Shown here piece by piece: positions 26,427 through 34,932 of a DNA stretch of 64,000 nt. Every line of letters begins with the position of its first letter. Within the stretch, counting starts at the first letter, position 1. A program made the translations under genes and the position numbers. Below the pieces are notes generated by a model. It was given only the letters and a program-made list of their open reading frames with translations, was not told the origin of the DNA and made no database searches. The DNA is from Desulfuromonadales bacterium (GTDB taxonomy: Bacteria > Desulfobacterota > Desulfuromonadia > Desulfuromonadales > JAGXHI01). Location of the stretch: positions 122,299 to 186,298 of the forward strand of contig JAGXHI010000028.1 in NCBI GenBank assembly GCA_024636295.1, given 5' to 3'.

Positions 26427-27094
26427 AACGGATCTCCCACCTGAACGACTCGTTGCACGAAAATTCCAGGGGTGTTTACGCGCTGCGGGTCTATGCCTCC
26501 GAGCTCGACGATCTCAGAAACCTGGACAACGGTCAGACTGGCAGCGGTCGCCATCAGTGGAGCGAAATTCATGCCGGTCTTGTTGTACGCGAGATTACCC
26601 CAGCGGTCTGCGGTCTGAGCCTTTAAAAGAGCCACATCAGCCTTAAGGGGGCGTTCGAGAACATAATCCATACCATCGAAATTGCGGATTTCTTTTCCCT
26701 CCGCGATCTTTGTGCCCACACCCGTAGGGGTGTAGAACCCTCCGATTCCGGCCCCCGCGGCTCGCATCCGTTCAGTAAAAGTCCCCTGCGGCACTAATTC
26801 GAGCTCGATTTTTCCTTCCTTGTACAGCCGCTCCATGATGTAGCAGTCGGTGCTTCTCGGATAGGTACAGATGATCTTGTCCACCCTGCCCCCACCCAGC
26901 AGCCGGGCAACTCCTTCTTCCTTATTGCCCGCGTTGTTGGCGATAATGGTCAGGTGGCGCACATCCTTTTCAAAAAGGGCATCGATGAGCTGAAAAGGGA
27001 TTCCGGTGGAACCGAAGCCACCCACCAGAATGGAAGCGCCATCCTGGATCCCGTCGAGGGCTTCTGCGAGTGTCGAGACGACTTTGTTAATCAT
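26423..27094 (-). CDS. 3-oxoacid CoA-transferase subunit A (ScoA/PcaI type)
   Basis: A 223-residue alpha subunit. The CoA-binding GGFGSTGIPFQLIDAL (residues 25-40) and LVPQGTFTERMRAAGAGIGG are the two PROSITE-type blocks, and GNLAYNKTGMNFAPLMATAA is typical of the C-terminal half. It pairs with the downstream subunit B, which carries the catalytic glutamate. It starts 24 bp after the TRAP permease stop, so it is probably co-transcribed with transport genes. Confidence 0.92.
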   Translation of the reverse strand: MINKVVSTLAEALDGIQDGASILVGGFGSTGIPFQLIDALFEKDVRHLTIIANNAGNKEEGVARLLGGGRVDKIICTYPRSTDCYIMERLYKEGKIELELVPQGTFTERMRAAGAGIGGFYTPTGVGTKIAEGKEIRNFDGMDYVLERPLKADVALLKAQTADRWGNLAYNKTGMNFAPLMATAASLTVVQVSEIVELGGIDPQRVNTPGIFVQRVVQVGDPL

Positions 27095-27117
27095 TGTTCT
27101 TCTCCAGGTTCTGGCGT

Positions 27118-29079
27118 TTACTCCGATGCAGGATTACTCGCTGCACTTTCCGCCGGGATCTCTTCCGAACTTTTTTTGTTAACGATTTTGTGCAGGACAA
27201 AGACCAGAACAACTCCCGCGGTTCCGATAGTATCCGTGTAGAGTCCGGGCACGACAAGTGTCAATGCACTGGCGAACAGAATCAGACGCTCATACCAGTA
27301 ACAGTCCCTCAAGAGCCATCCTTCGGCCGCTGCCGCCATGGCATAAATGCCGACAGTGGAGGTAAAAACGGTCAGGAGGATTTGGGGGACGGAGCCGATC
27401 AGCAGGATGGAAGGTCCATAAACAAAGACAAAGGGAATAATGAATGCCGCAATGCCCAGTCGCATGGCGATCACACCCGTCCGCATCGGATTGGCTCCCG
27501 AAATGGCCGATGCAGCAAACGCGGCAAGAGCAACCGGAGGCGTAATAGCGGAGATGATGGCGAAGTAGAAGATGAACATGTGAGCCGCAAGAGGCTCGAC
27601 TCCCATATTGATCAAGGCAGGGACCGTCAACGCGACCTGAATGATGTAGGCGGCGACCGTCGGCAAACCCATCCCCAGAATGATGGAGACGACCATGGTG
27701 AAGATCAGAGTCAGCAGGAGACTGCCTCCAGCCAGGTCGATGATCAGGCTGCTGAAGCGCAACCCCATTCCAGAGAGGGAAACGACACCGATCACCAGCC
27801 CGGCGGCGGCGCAGGCAATCGCGGTCTCAATAATGCCGCGTGCTGCAAGATCAAACGTTTTGAGCAGGGTTAAAGGTGAAAACCTCGTATATTTCTTGAA
27901 GACGCTGACCACGATGACCGCGCCGATGGCGTAGAGCCCCGCACGCATGGGAGAGTATCCCATAGCCAGCATGATGATGATGACCCCAAGCGGGACGATG
28001 AAAAGAAAACCGAATTTCAGGACGGCCCAGAAGTTGGGAATTTCGTGGGGATCGAGGCCCCTCAAACCACGGCGCTGTGCGCGAAAGTCGACCTGAAAAC
28101 CCAGACAGAGGAAAAAGAGAAAAGCCGGCAGAAGCGCTTTTAACGCCAATTCTCCATATGGCATTCCCAGGTAGGAAGCGATCATGAAGGCTGCCGCGCC
28201 CATGATCGGAGGCATGATCTGCCCGCCCGAGGAGGCGACCGCCTCTACGGCGCCGGCGAATTCCGACCGGTACCCTGACTTCTTCATCAGTGGAATGGTG
28301 AATGCGCCTGTGGTGGAAACGTTGGCAACCGCGCTGCCTGAAATCATCCCCAGCAAACCGCTGCCCAGGATAGCTGTTTTTGCAGGTCCCCCGCGGTACT
28401 TGCCCATCCCGGCGACGGCAAGATCAATGAAAAATTCCCCTCCTTTGGAAGCCTCGAGCATTTTTCCAAAGAGAATAAAGAGAAAAATAAAGGTTGCCGA
28501 AACACCCAAAGGTATCCCGAATACTCCGTCCGTCGTGTAAAAGAGCTGGTCCAGAATCCACATGGGGCCGAACCCGCGATGACCCAGAAGACCAGGCAGG
28601 TGCTCGCCCCAGAAGATATATAACAGACCGCTCGCGAGCACCAGGGCAAGAGCAGTTCCGACGGAACGCCGCGTGGCCTCCAGGAGAAGAACACAGGCTA
28701 TTCCGCCGACAATCATCTGAAAGGTTGACAGGGGCGTCACAAAGGACATCCGATAGGAAATCTCCTGACCGTTCAACGACAGATACCCAAAGGCAAAAAG
28801 GGTCAAAAGAATAAAAATCCAGTCGTACCAGGGGACGGTCTCCTGCTTTTTCTTGAAGGGCCTGTAGAGCAAAAAAGTAATGAGCAAGGCAAAAAACAGG
28901 TGTGTAGACCTCTGTACGAGGGCGGTAAAGGACCCGAATAAAGCCGTATACAGCTGAAACAGGGTCATGAGCACGCCCACCGCAAAAACGAGGCGATCGT
29001 AAAAAGGTCTCAGGTCCCGGGTCTTGGATAACATCACTTCGGGATTCAGAGCAGGGGTGGTCGAAATATTTTGACTCAT
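27118..29079 (-). CDS. TRAP transporter fused permease (DctQ-DctM, TAXI type)
   Basis: A 653-residue inner-membrane protein in which the 4-helix DctQ-like part (residues about 25-200) and the 12-helix DctM-like part (about 200-620) are fused, as is usual in TAXI-type TRAP systems. Family segments include GGEFFIDLAVAGMGKYRGG, SGSAVANVSTTGAFTIPLM, SGGQIMPPIMGAAAFMIA and SIILGMGLPTVAAYI. Transport is driven by an ion gradient. The receptor gene is immediately upstream, separated by an mRNA hairpin, and CoA-transferase genes follow. The tail after the last helix is short and charged. Confidence 0.93.
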   Translation of the reverse strand: MSQNISTTPALNPEVMLSKTRDLRPFYDRLVFAVGVLMTLFQLYTALFGSFTALVQRSTHLFFALLITFLLYRPFKKKQETVPWYDWIFILLTLFAFGYLSLNGQEISYRMSFVTPLSTFQMIVGGIACVLLLEATRRSVGTALALVLASGLLYIFWGEHLPGLLGHRGFGPMWILDQLFYTTDGVFGIPLGVSATFIFLFILFGKMLEASKGGEFFIDLAVAGMGKYRGGPAKTAILGSGLLGMISGSAVANVSTTGAFTIPLMKKSGYRSEFAGAVEAVASSGGQIMPPIMGAAAFMIASYLGMPYGELALKALLPAFLFFLCLGFQVDFRAQRRGLRGLDPHEIPNFWAVLKFGFLFIVPLGVIIIMLAMGYSPMRAGLYAIGAVIVVSVFKKYTRFSPLTLLKTFDLAARGIIETAIACAAAGLVIGVVSLSGMGLRFSSLIIDLAGGSLLLTLIFTMVVSIILGMGLPTVAAYIIQVALTVPALINMGVEPLAAHMFIFYFAIISAITPPVALAAFAASAISGANPMRTGVIAMRLGIAAFIIPFVFVYGPSILLIGSVPQILLTVFTSTVGIYAMAAAAEGWLLRDCYWYERLILFASALTLVVPGLYTDTIGTAGVVLVFVLHKIVNKKSSEEIPAESAASNPASE

Positions 29080-29100
29080 AGAGATTCCTCGGATGTCCAG

Positions 29101-29133
29101 ATTGGTGGAGGAAGCACGGCTTCCTCCACCAAT
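29101..29133 (-). promoter_or_regulatory. Intercistronic hairpin between TRAP receptor and permease
   Basis: Perfect 15-bp arms (29101-29115 and 29119-29133) with a 3-nt loop lie in the 71-bp gap. There is no U-tract. Such hairpins usually stabilise the highly translated receptor message relative to the permease. Confidence 0.7.
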
Positions 29134-29150
29134 TTCAGGGCTCGTGCTAA

Positions 29151-30128
29151 TTACTTCATCAGGCCTTTTTCTTTGTAGTATTTGACGGCGCCGGGATGCA
29201 TGGGACCAACGGCGCTTTCAACCGCCAGCTTTCCGTCAAAATCCTTCATCGTCGTGGAGAGCTGCTTCCAGTTCTTCTCATTTTCAATCAGAACTTTGGT
29301 GGCGTCGTACACGAAGTCTTCGGGCAGATCTTTGCGGACGAGAAGCTGGGTAGAGGCGGAAACAGTAGGAATGTCCTCCTTCACCGTCTGGTAGGTCCCG
29401 GATTTGATCGTGTAGTTCAGGTAGCCGGGGTTCTCTTTCTGCAAGGCTTTGATGGTGCTCTCATCCAGGGGGATGAGGCGGATGCCGCCACGCAGGGTCG
29501 AATCCAGTTCCTGAATGGAGGAGTTCGGCTGATTGAGCATTCCAAGCAGGGCGTCGACGTGGCCGTCCCTCATCAGGTTGGCGCCGTCCGAGGTGCCGAC
29601 ATACTGTACTTTTCCAAGGTCGTCATAGCTCATGCCGTTCGCCTTGAGAATGGACTGAAAAGCCAATTCACCGCTGTATCCTTTGATGCCAGGGCTGATG
29701 ACTTTTCCTTTCAGGTCCTTGATCGTTTTGATATCGGAATTTCCGGGGACCACAACAAAGAAAACATTCTGGTAAAGGCCGGCAATTGTCGCAATCGTCT
29801 CGACAGGCTTCGGAAAGGCCGTTTTACCTTCCAGAGCCTCGGGCACCGTCTGCCCGTTGCTGAATCCCATCTGAAACATGTCCTGATCCAGGCCTTTGAT
29901 GTTGGCGATCGAACCGCCCTGGATGACGTTCACGACGGTTCCATTGTATTTGTTAAGTGCGTCCCCGTAGGCGCCCGCCAATACATACCAGAAACCGCCG
30001 ACAGTTGCTGCGCCAAAGGTAATGGTATCCAGCTTATCGCTTTTTGCGAAGCCGGACACCGGTGCAATCACAAACGAAACGAGCAAGGTCAATACAGTAA
30101 GTAATTTAAATCCCGTCATTCTTTTCAT
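29151..30128 (-). CDS. TAXI-family TRAP transporter solute receptor
   Basis: A 325-residue periplasmic receptor. The signal peptide is MKRMTGFKLLTVLTLLVSFV and onward to about residue 28 (GFAKSD). The mature part has the TAXI hallmarks ITFGAATVGGFWYVLAGAYG, NVIQGGSIANIKGL and the DALLGMLNQPNSSIQEL region, with SPGIKGYSGELAFQ in the hinge. TAXI receptors bind dicarboxylates or amino-acid-like ligands; the ligand here is unknown. The ATG at 30126-30128 has GGAG seven bases upstream; a longer frame would put 13 charged residues ahead of the signal. It heads the operon and lies about 350 nt downstream of its promoter. Confidence 0.92.
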   Translation of the reverse strand: MKRMTGFKLLTVLTLLVSFVIAPVSGFAKSDKLDTITFGAATVGGFWYVLAGAYGDALNKYNGTVVNVIQGGSIANIKGLDQDMFQMGFSNGQTVPEALEGKTAFPKPVETIATIAGLYQNVFFVVVPGNSDIKTIKDLKGKVISPGIKGYSGELAFQSILKANGMSYDDLGKVQYVGTSDGANLMRDGHVDALLGMLNQPNSSIQELDSTLRGGIRLIPLDESTIKALQKENPGYLNYTIKSGTYQTVKEDIPTVSASTQLLVRKDLPEDFVYDATKVLIENEKNWKQLSTTMKDFDGKLAVESAVGPMHPGAVKYYKEKGLMK

Positions 30129-30483
30129 TACTTTTCTCCTTTTGAATTCCTCGGATTGACGTGCCAATGGATTGACGACTCCTTCTGCGGATCATCACCT
30201 CCTTTTCACAACGATAGAAATATACCAGAATTACAGCTTTAAAGTGATGTAAAAGATAACAAAGGTGATCATTACAAGGATGATCTGGCGGTTTTCAGAA
30301 AGGATCCGATGGGCATTGCAGCCCGGAAGGAACCAACCTCTTCGGAAAACACACCACGGCTTTTGACCTGTTCAGCGGGACCGCCGCGGTTCCGATCGGG
30401 TTGGATTGGATTCCTGAGTGGGGATTCTTGGCTGGTCGGCCAAGGTCCATCCCAGAAAGGGTCCAACGATCTATAGACTTTGG
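30129..30483 (-). promoter_or_regulatory. Long 5' untranslated leader of the TAXI operon
   Basis: Between the promoter and the receptor start lie about 350 nt. They contain a near-perfect Shine-Dalgarno-like AAGGAGGTGATG on the minus strand (about 30192-30203), about 65 nt before the start. It could begin a 29-codon leader peptide ending inside the receptor gene, but the spacing is too short to be convincing. No known riboswitch recognised. Confidence 0.35.
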
Positions 30484-30512
30484 ATAATATATCCGACTTT
30501 TTAATTTGTCAA
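30484..30512 (-). promoter_or_regulatory. Sigma-70-type promoter for the TAXI-CoA-transferase operon
   Basis: On the minus strand TTGACA (30507-30512) and TATTAT (30484-30489) are 17 bp apart, within an AT-rich tract. Confidence 0.75.
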
Positions 30513-30656
30513 AAACTTTTTTATTTATCGTGAATTTTTAAAATCGCATAGGGGGTGTGATTTTTGTTAATGAAAAATTTTCTCCCACATACCCTGTTTG
30601 AGGCAATGCCGGAATTCCAATCGCTCGAATGAAACGAACCATCGTTATGTTTTCAC

Positions 30657-31007
30657 TTAAATATGGTCGCTCGTCGAATTCTTAACGTCGAAATATCTTT
30701 GCACGGCTGCCTTTACACAGGCATTGACTGCTTCGGTGGAAGGAGCCCAGTACCTTTTTCTGATCCGAATAAAAAGTCCTTCTAAACCATCGTTGAGGTC
30801 ATATCCCTGAATAACTCTCGCAATGAAATCTCTTGCGAGACATGTCACAAATGTGAATTCTGCATTAATAATGACATCGGAGTTGCGGTCAATTTCCAGG
30901 ACGACGCCCGCATACTTGTAAAGAGAATGCATGGCCGTGCCCTGTGGAGATGGTGCGTAGCCAGTAACAAGTACGGTGTCAAGCAGATTGAAATTTTCTT
31001 TCTCCAT
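30657..31007 (-). CDS. DUF3870 family protein
   Basis: A 116-residue small protein. LLDTVLVTGYAPSPQGTA, GVVLEIDRNSDVIINAEFTF, DFIARVIQGYDLNDGLEGL and IRKRYWAPSTEAV follow the DUF3870 pattern, a family with no established biochemistry. It has no signal peptide. The start has GGAG seven bases upstream. It lies upstream of and parallel to the TAXI transporter operon, whose own promoter sits in between, so the two are probably functionally linked but separately controlled. DUF3870 proteins often neighbour carboxylate catabolism and TRAP genes, which is consistent but not proof. Confidence 0.8.
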   Translation of the reverse strand: MEKENFNLLDTVLVTGYAPSPQGTAMHSLYKYAGVVLEIDRNSDVIINAEFTFVTCLARDFIARVIQGYDLNDGLEGLFIRIRKRYWAPSTEAVNACVKAAVQRYFDVKNSTSDHI

Positions 31008-31090
31008 TCTCTAACTCCAAAGAAAAAGAATCGTTATTCAATGGATTTTCCACTAATCTGGTGGTGTATGTCAATGCTGAACTATGCCAC

Positions 31091-31148
31091 TCAAAAACAA
31101 AGCTCACCTCCTGCCTATCGGTTGTGCACCGATTCCCGGATGGTGAGC
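31091..31148 (-). terminator. Terminator after the giant secreted gene cluster
   Basis: On the minus strand an outer stem GCTCACC/GGTGAGC encloses an inner ATCGGTG/CACCGAT stem, then TTTGTTTTTG follows. It lies 41 bp after the stop of the Gly/Tyr-rich segment. Confidence 0.75.
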
Positions 31149-31188
31149 CTTTGATAAGGAGTGGCCGTTTGACAGATGCTCCTCCGTT

Positions 31189-34100
31189 TCACCGGCTATT
31201 GTAAAGAAAGATAATTTCCTGCGGAGTGAGAGTTCGATCATATACGCGCAGTTCCTCCAGGTATCCATCAAATCCTTGATTGACATCATACTGGTTGCCA
31301 ATGATGGTACTGGTATTGGCATCGAAAAGGGACTGGGAGTTCAATGTTGACGCAGCTTCTTGATCGTTAAGGTAGATTTTTTTGCCTTCTTCGTTCCAGG
31401 TAATTGTGATCAGCGCCTGCTCGTCAGGCAAAAGGGATGTCAGCGCAGTGATTTCCGTCGACCAGATTTCGCCATCATGAACCAGCATCCGCAAATAACC
31501 CCCGCTTTTAAAATCCAGCTGAAACATTCCTGCTCGCATGTCTGCATCAAGATTGCTGAGCAAAACGCCGGAATCGACATTGCCTGGTTTGGCGAATATG
31601 GCAATGGTCCCTTGGATCATATCGGAGATGCCTGCAGGGATTTCCACCCGATCGTTTTCTGTGGCGACAAAGTGCAAAGTCTGGCCGCTTTCATCTGGCG
31701 TGGGTGAAGCGCCGACGATAATCCCATCAGAATTTCCCATGACGTCTTTCACCACATTGCCGATGATGTCGTTCATGGTGTATTTCGCCACCAGGCCATA
31801 ATCCAGGTCCAGCCCTTCCCCCAGTAGTTCCAGACGCGCCGTCAAACCGAAGGGGCGGATCCCAATGGTAAACTGGTCGAGCCTGCCAACGTAATCCCGC
31901 TGCAAATCGGCCCGGTTGCCGAGCCAGAGATCGGAGATTAGATCGTTGAAGTTGCTCCCGGTGCCAGCGGCCTCAGGGGTATCGATGTCGTTGACGAAAA
32001 TGTTCACCCGACCGTCGCGGAACTTATTGATGACGATAAAGTTGAATTGATCTCTCGGGAAGATTTTTGCCTCCAGGTTTTTCTGTCCGAAATTGGTGTT
32101 GCCGACGACACACGCGTAAGTTGCTCCATCGACCTCGTTGAGCGGATAGCGCCGGAAGAAGAAATTGAGCGGATTCTCGCCGTCGCCAAGAAGATATCCA
32201 TTGGCCGAAAAGGCATCGGACGGACTGTGCTCGAAGAAAGCGATACCGAACTGGTCTGCGCTCAGAACCCCCTTCGGAATCGTCACATATTGTCCGGGCG
32301 CGAATTCCAGCGCCTCACCAAGCACGCCGCCTCCGTCCGCCGTCTGGACCGCTCCAAAGATGGTACCGTCGAATCGACCGCGCTCATCCACCAGAAGTCC
32401 ACCGGAAATATTTTCCATGGTGTACCTGGAGACAACTCCGTCCGCATCCGCCAGGGGATCGAGGATGGTGAACGAGAGGTCAGCTACCGTTGAGTTCCCA
32501 GCCAAATCGGTTGGATGGATCGTCACCGAACAAGAACCTTCGGCAAAGGGTTCCAGAGGCACAAAGGCAAGCTCTCCCTTGTCGCCTGACCACTGCCAAT
32601 CCCCGGCAATCACCAATCCATCCTGTCCGATGACCGAAGCCGAAGCCGTGGTAGCCATTTCATCCACGCCACTGTAATCATCCTCCAGAATGAAAATAAC
32701 GATATCGTTGCGACGGGTAATTTCACCCTCGGCCGGAAAAGTCATCCTAACCAGTGGAGGGGCAGTGTCATGAAATTCTGTGGTGAAAGGCAGTTGATAG
32801 GGGGTAGCCAGCACATTATGGGAAAGATCGGAAACTCCGGTGGTGACGGTCAGGAGATATCTTCTTCCCTCCTCCAGCAAGGAGTTCGGCGTGAACAGGA
32901 TTGTTTTCCTGTCGGAAGAGAGTTCCACCTTTCCGGCCACCGCATTTCCGCTCCCGGAATCCGTCAACATTACCGAGTTTCCGTTCACCGTTGCGCTATC
33001 CAGCGCCTCGTCAAAATATACTTCCAGAATAGTCGAAACCGATATGTCCAAAACATCTTCGGCAATCGATGCGCCCGTGATGTGGGGTGCGGTTTTATCG
33101 GAATATTCCAGCCTGGCGCCGCCTTTGACTTCAAGTCTGGCGAGAAGGATGCCGGGAATGGGGGTGGTGCGGGTGGTGGATATGCCGTTGTTGTCCAGGA
33201 TCAGATCGCCGTATTCGGCGGTGCTGGACTTTAGATATATTGTTCCGGCGCCGCCGTTACGAGAAGAATATGAACTGCTTGCATAACCGCCTGATGCCAG
33301 AATACTTTGTGTCGGAAAGTTCAGCATATCGTAATAAACCGCGATTCGCCCGCCTCCACCGGCGCCACCTCCGGAGGCGCTGCCTCCTTGGGCGGAGATT
33401 GTTCCATTGCCGTTTATCGTCTCGGCATTGATCCATATCCCGCCGCCACTTCCCCCGCCGGTAGTGGATGAACCGGCGGCTCCATTGGCCAGGATCTCTC
33501 CATCCAATTGCAACGTGGCTGCGTTCAGTCGAATCAAGCCGCCGCCTGACCCGCCGGTGTAATAGTAGTAGCTCCATCCGCTGTAATAGTATCCTCCCCC
33601 GCCGCTTCCGTACTCGTTCGGATCGGTTGCATCGCCGTATACCGTATTGACGGCCCCGCTGTAAGATCCCCCCAGACCGCCGTAGCTGCCGCCGTTGCGC
33701 CAGGCGCTTCCGCCTGTGGTCGTATTGCCCAGCGTCCGGCCGCTGCCTTTCCCGTATCCACCGCCGTACCCTCTGCCGCTCACATCAATCCTGCTGCCGG
33801 TCTCGACAATAATCGTTGCGGCCTGAGCCGCTAAGGTCCCGGCGGACAAGGTGGCATCCTTCTGCAGCCGCAGTGTTCCGGTTATAGCCAGGCTGCCGGA
33901 CAGGGTCATCGCTCCACCGCTCAAGGTCAGATTATCCGGAAGTACGGCTTCACTGCCGATCTTCAGCGTGCCGTTCGAACTGCTGATGACTAGATCGCTA
34001 TCGTTGAGCAGGGTCCCGGTGAACTCGATTCCGGTTACGTCAGAGATAACCAGTTCATTCTCAACCGTGACGACCTCGGCAAATTTAATGTTGGACTTGT

Positions 34101-34932
34101 TTCTGGCCTCCAGGTTTCGCAAGGTCAGGTCAGACAAAATGGTCTGACGCGCCGTATTCACGCCGTCGCCGTCAACGATCAGGTCGCCATGGACCGAAGA
34201 CTGATCTTTCAGATACACCGTCCCGGCGCCGCCGTTTTTAGAGCTGTAACTGTCGGTCTGTTTGCCGCCAGAGGCCAGAATATTTTCGGCAGGCAGCGCC
34301 AAGGCGCCGTAATAGATCGCAATTCGCCCGCCGCCTCCGGCGCCACCTCCGGAGGCGCTGCCTCCTTGGGCGGAAATCGTTCCATTGCCGTTTATCGTCT
34401 CGGCATTGATCCATATCCCGCCGCCACTTCCCCCGCCGGCAGTGGATGAGCCGGCGGCTCCATTGGCCAGGATCTCTCCATCCAATTGCAACTTGGCTGC
34501 ATTCAGTCGAATCAAGCCGCCGCCTGACCCGCCGGTGTAATAGTAGTAGCTCCATCCGCTGTAATAGTATCCTCCCCCGCCGCTTCCGTACTCGTTCGGA
34601 TCGGTTGCATCGCCATATACCGTATTGACGGCCCCGCTGTAAGATCCCCCCAGACCGCCGTAGCTGCCGCCGTTGCGCCAGGCGCTGCCGCCTGTGGTCG
34701 TATTGCCCAGCGTCCGGCCGCTGCCTTTCCCGTATCCACCGCCGTACCCTCTGCCGCTCACATCAATCCTGCTGCCGGTCTCCAAATAAACGGCTCCGGC
34801 TTTTATTTCCAGTTTGTTGCCACTTAAGACACTGTTTTCTTGCAACTTGAGACTCGTTGCCTCAATCAGTCCATTGATCGTTACAAAGCTGTTGATTATC
34901 GTAATCGTATGGTACCAACCGGCTTGGAGCAC
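31189..34932 (-). CDS. 3' segment of a frame-split giant secreted protein: Gly/Tyr-rich duplication, Ig-like and LamG domains
   Basis: An open frame of 1,247 codons beginning at a GTG that has no ribosome site and no signal peptide. It overlaps the 2,720-codon frame upstream by 37 bp. Both features suggest it is the displaced C-terminal part of that gene rather than an independent gene. Domains in order: a Gly/Tyr/Ser-rich beta-helix-like region present twice (residues about 35-210 and 360-535), each starting VETGSRIDVSGRG; a Big_5 Ig-like domain (about 600-710, IPFTTEFHD-like end); an Ig-like domain; and two LamG/concanavalin-like domains (about 820-990 and 1,040-1,245), the last ending VYDRTLTPQEIIFLYNSR. 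LamG domains bind glycans or proteins. If the frame break is an assembly error, the intact product is about 3,970 residues. Confidence 0.8.
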   Translation of the reverse strand: MLQAGWYHTITIINSFVTINGLIEATSLKLQENSVLSGNKLEIKAGAVYLETGSRIDVSGRGYGGGYGKGSGRTLGNTTTGGSAWRNGGSYGGLGGSYSGAVNTVYGDATDPNEYGSGGGGYYYSGWSYYYYTGGSGGGLIRLNAAKLQLDGEILANGAAGSSTAGGGSGGGIWINAETINGNGTISAQGGSASGGGAGGGGRIAIYYGALALPAENILASGGKQTDSYSSKNGGAGTVYLKDQSSVHGDLIVDGDGVNTARQTILSDLTLRNLEARNKSNIKFAEVVTVENELVISDVTGIEFTGTLLNDSDLVISSSNGTLKIGSEAVLPDNLTLSGGAMTLSGSLAITGTLRLQKDATLSAGTLAAQAATIIVETGSRIDVSGRGYGGGYGKGSGRTLGNTTTGGSAWRNGGSYGGLGGSYSGAVNTVYGDATDPNEYGSGGGGYYYSGWSYYYYTGGSGGGLIRLNAATLQLDGEILANGAAGSSTTGGGSGGGIWINAETINGNGTISAQGGSASGGGAGGGGRIAVYYDMLNFPTQSILASGGYASSSYSSRNGGAGTIYLKSSTAEYGDLILDNNGISTTRTTPIPGILLARLEVKGGARLEYSDKTAPHITGASIAEDVLDISVSTILEVYFDEALDSATVNGNSVMLTDSGSGNAVAGKVELSSDRKTILFTPNSLLEEGRRYLLTVTTGVSDLSHNVLATPYQLPFTTEFHDTAPPLVRMTFPAEGEITRRNDIVIFILEDDYSGVDEMATTASASVIGQDGLVIAGDWQWSGDKGELAFVPLEPFAEGSCSVTIHPTDLAGNSTVADLSFTILDPLADADGVVSRYTMENISGGLLVDERGRFDGTIFGAVQTADGGGVLGEALEFAPGQYVTIPKGVLSADQFGIAFFEHSPSDAFSANGYLLGDGENPLNFFFRRYPLNEVDGATYACVVGNTNFGQKNLEAKIFPRDQFNFIVINKFRDGRVNIFVNDIDTPEAAGTGSNFNDLISDLWLGNRADLQRDYVGRLDQFTIGIRPFGLTARLELLGEGLDLDYGLVAKYTMNDIIGNVVKDVMGNSDGIIVGASPTPDESGQTLHFVATENDRVEIPAGISDMIQGTIAIFAKPGNVDSGVLLSNLDADMRAGMFQLDFKSGGYLRMLVHDGEIWSTEITALTSLLPDEQALITITWNEEGKKIYLNDQEAASTLNSQSLFDANTSTIIGNQYDVNQGFDGYLEELRVYDRTLTPQEIIFLYNSR
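33331..33804 (-). repeat. Near-identical 474-bp internal repeat, copy 1
   Basis: This stretch matches 34309-34782 at an offset of 978 bp (326 codons), with only a few differences near its edges. It encodes the Gly/Tyr-rich unit with GGYYYSGWSYYYYTGG and GGGSGGGIWINAETI. Confidence 0.93.
34309..34782 (-). repeat. Near-identical 474-bp internal repeat, copy 2
   Basis: Partner of 33331-33804. The near lack of synonymous differences points to recent duplication or gene conversion within the gene. Confidence 0.93.

Noticed and set aside
30190..30215. Plus-strand CTGCGG...CACCTCCTTTTC resembling the 3' end of 16S rRNA
   Set aside because: Only about 20 bases resemble it, and no other 16S sequence is present; it is the complement of a strong Shine-Dalgarno-like sequence.
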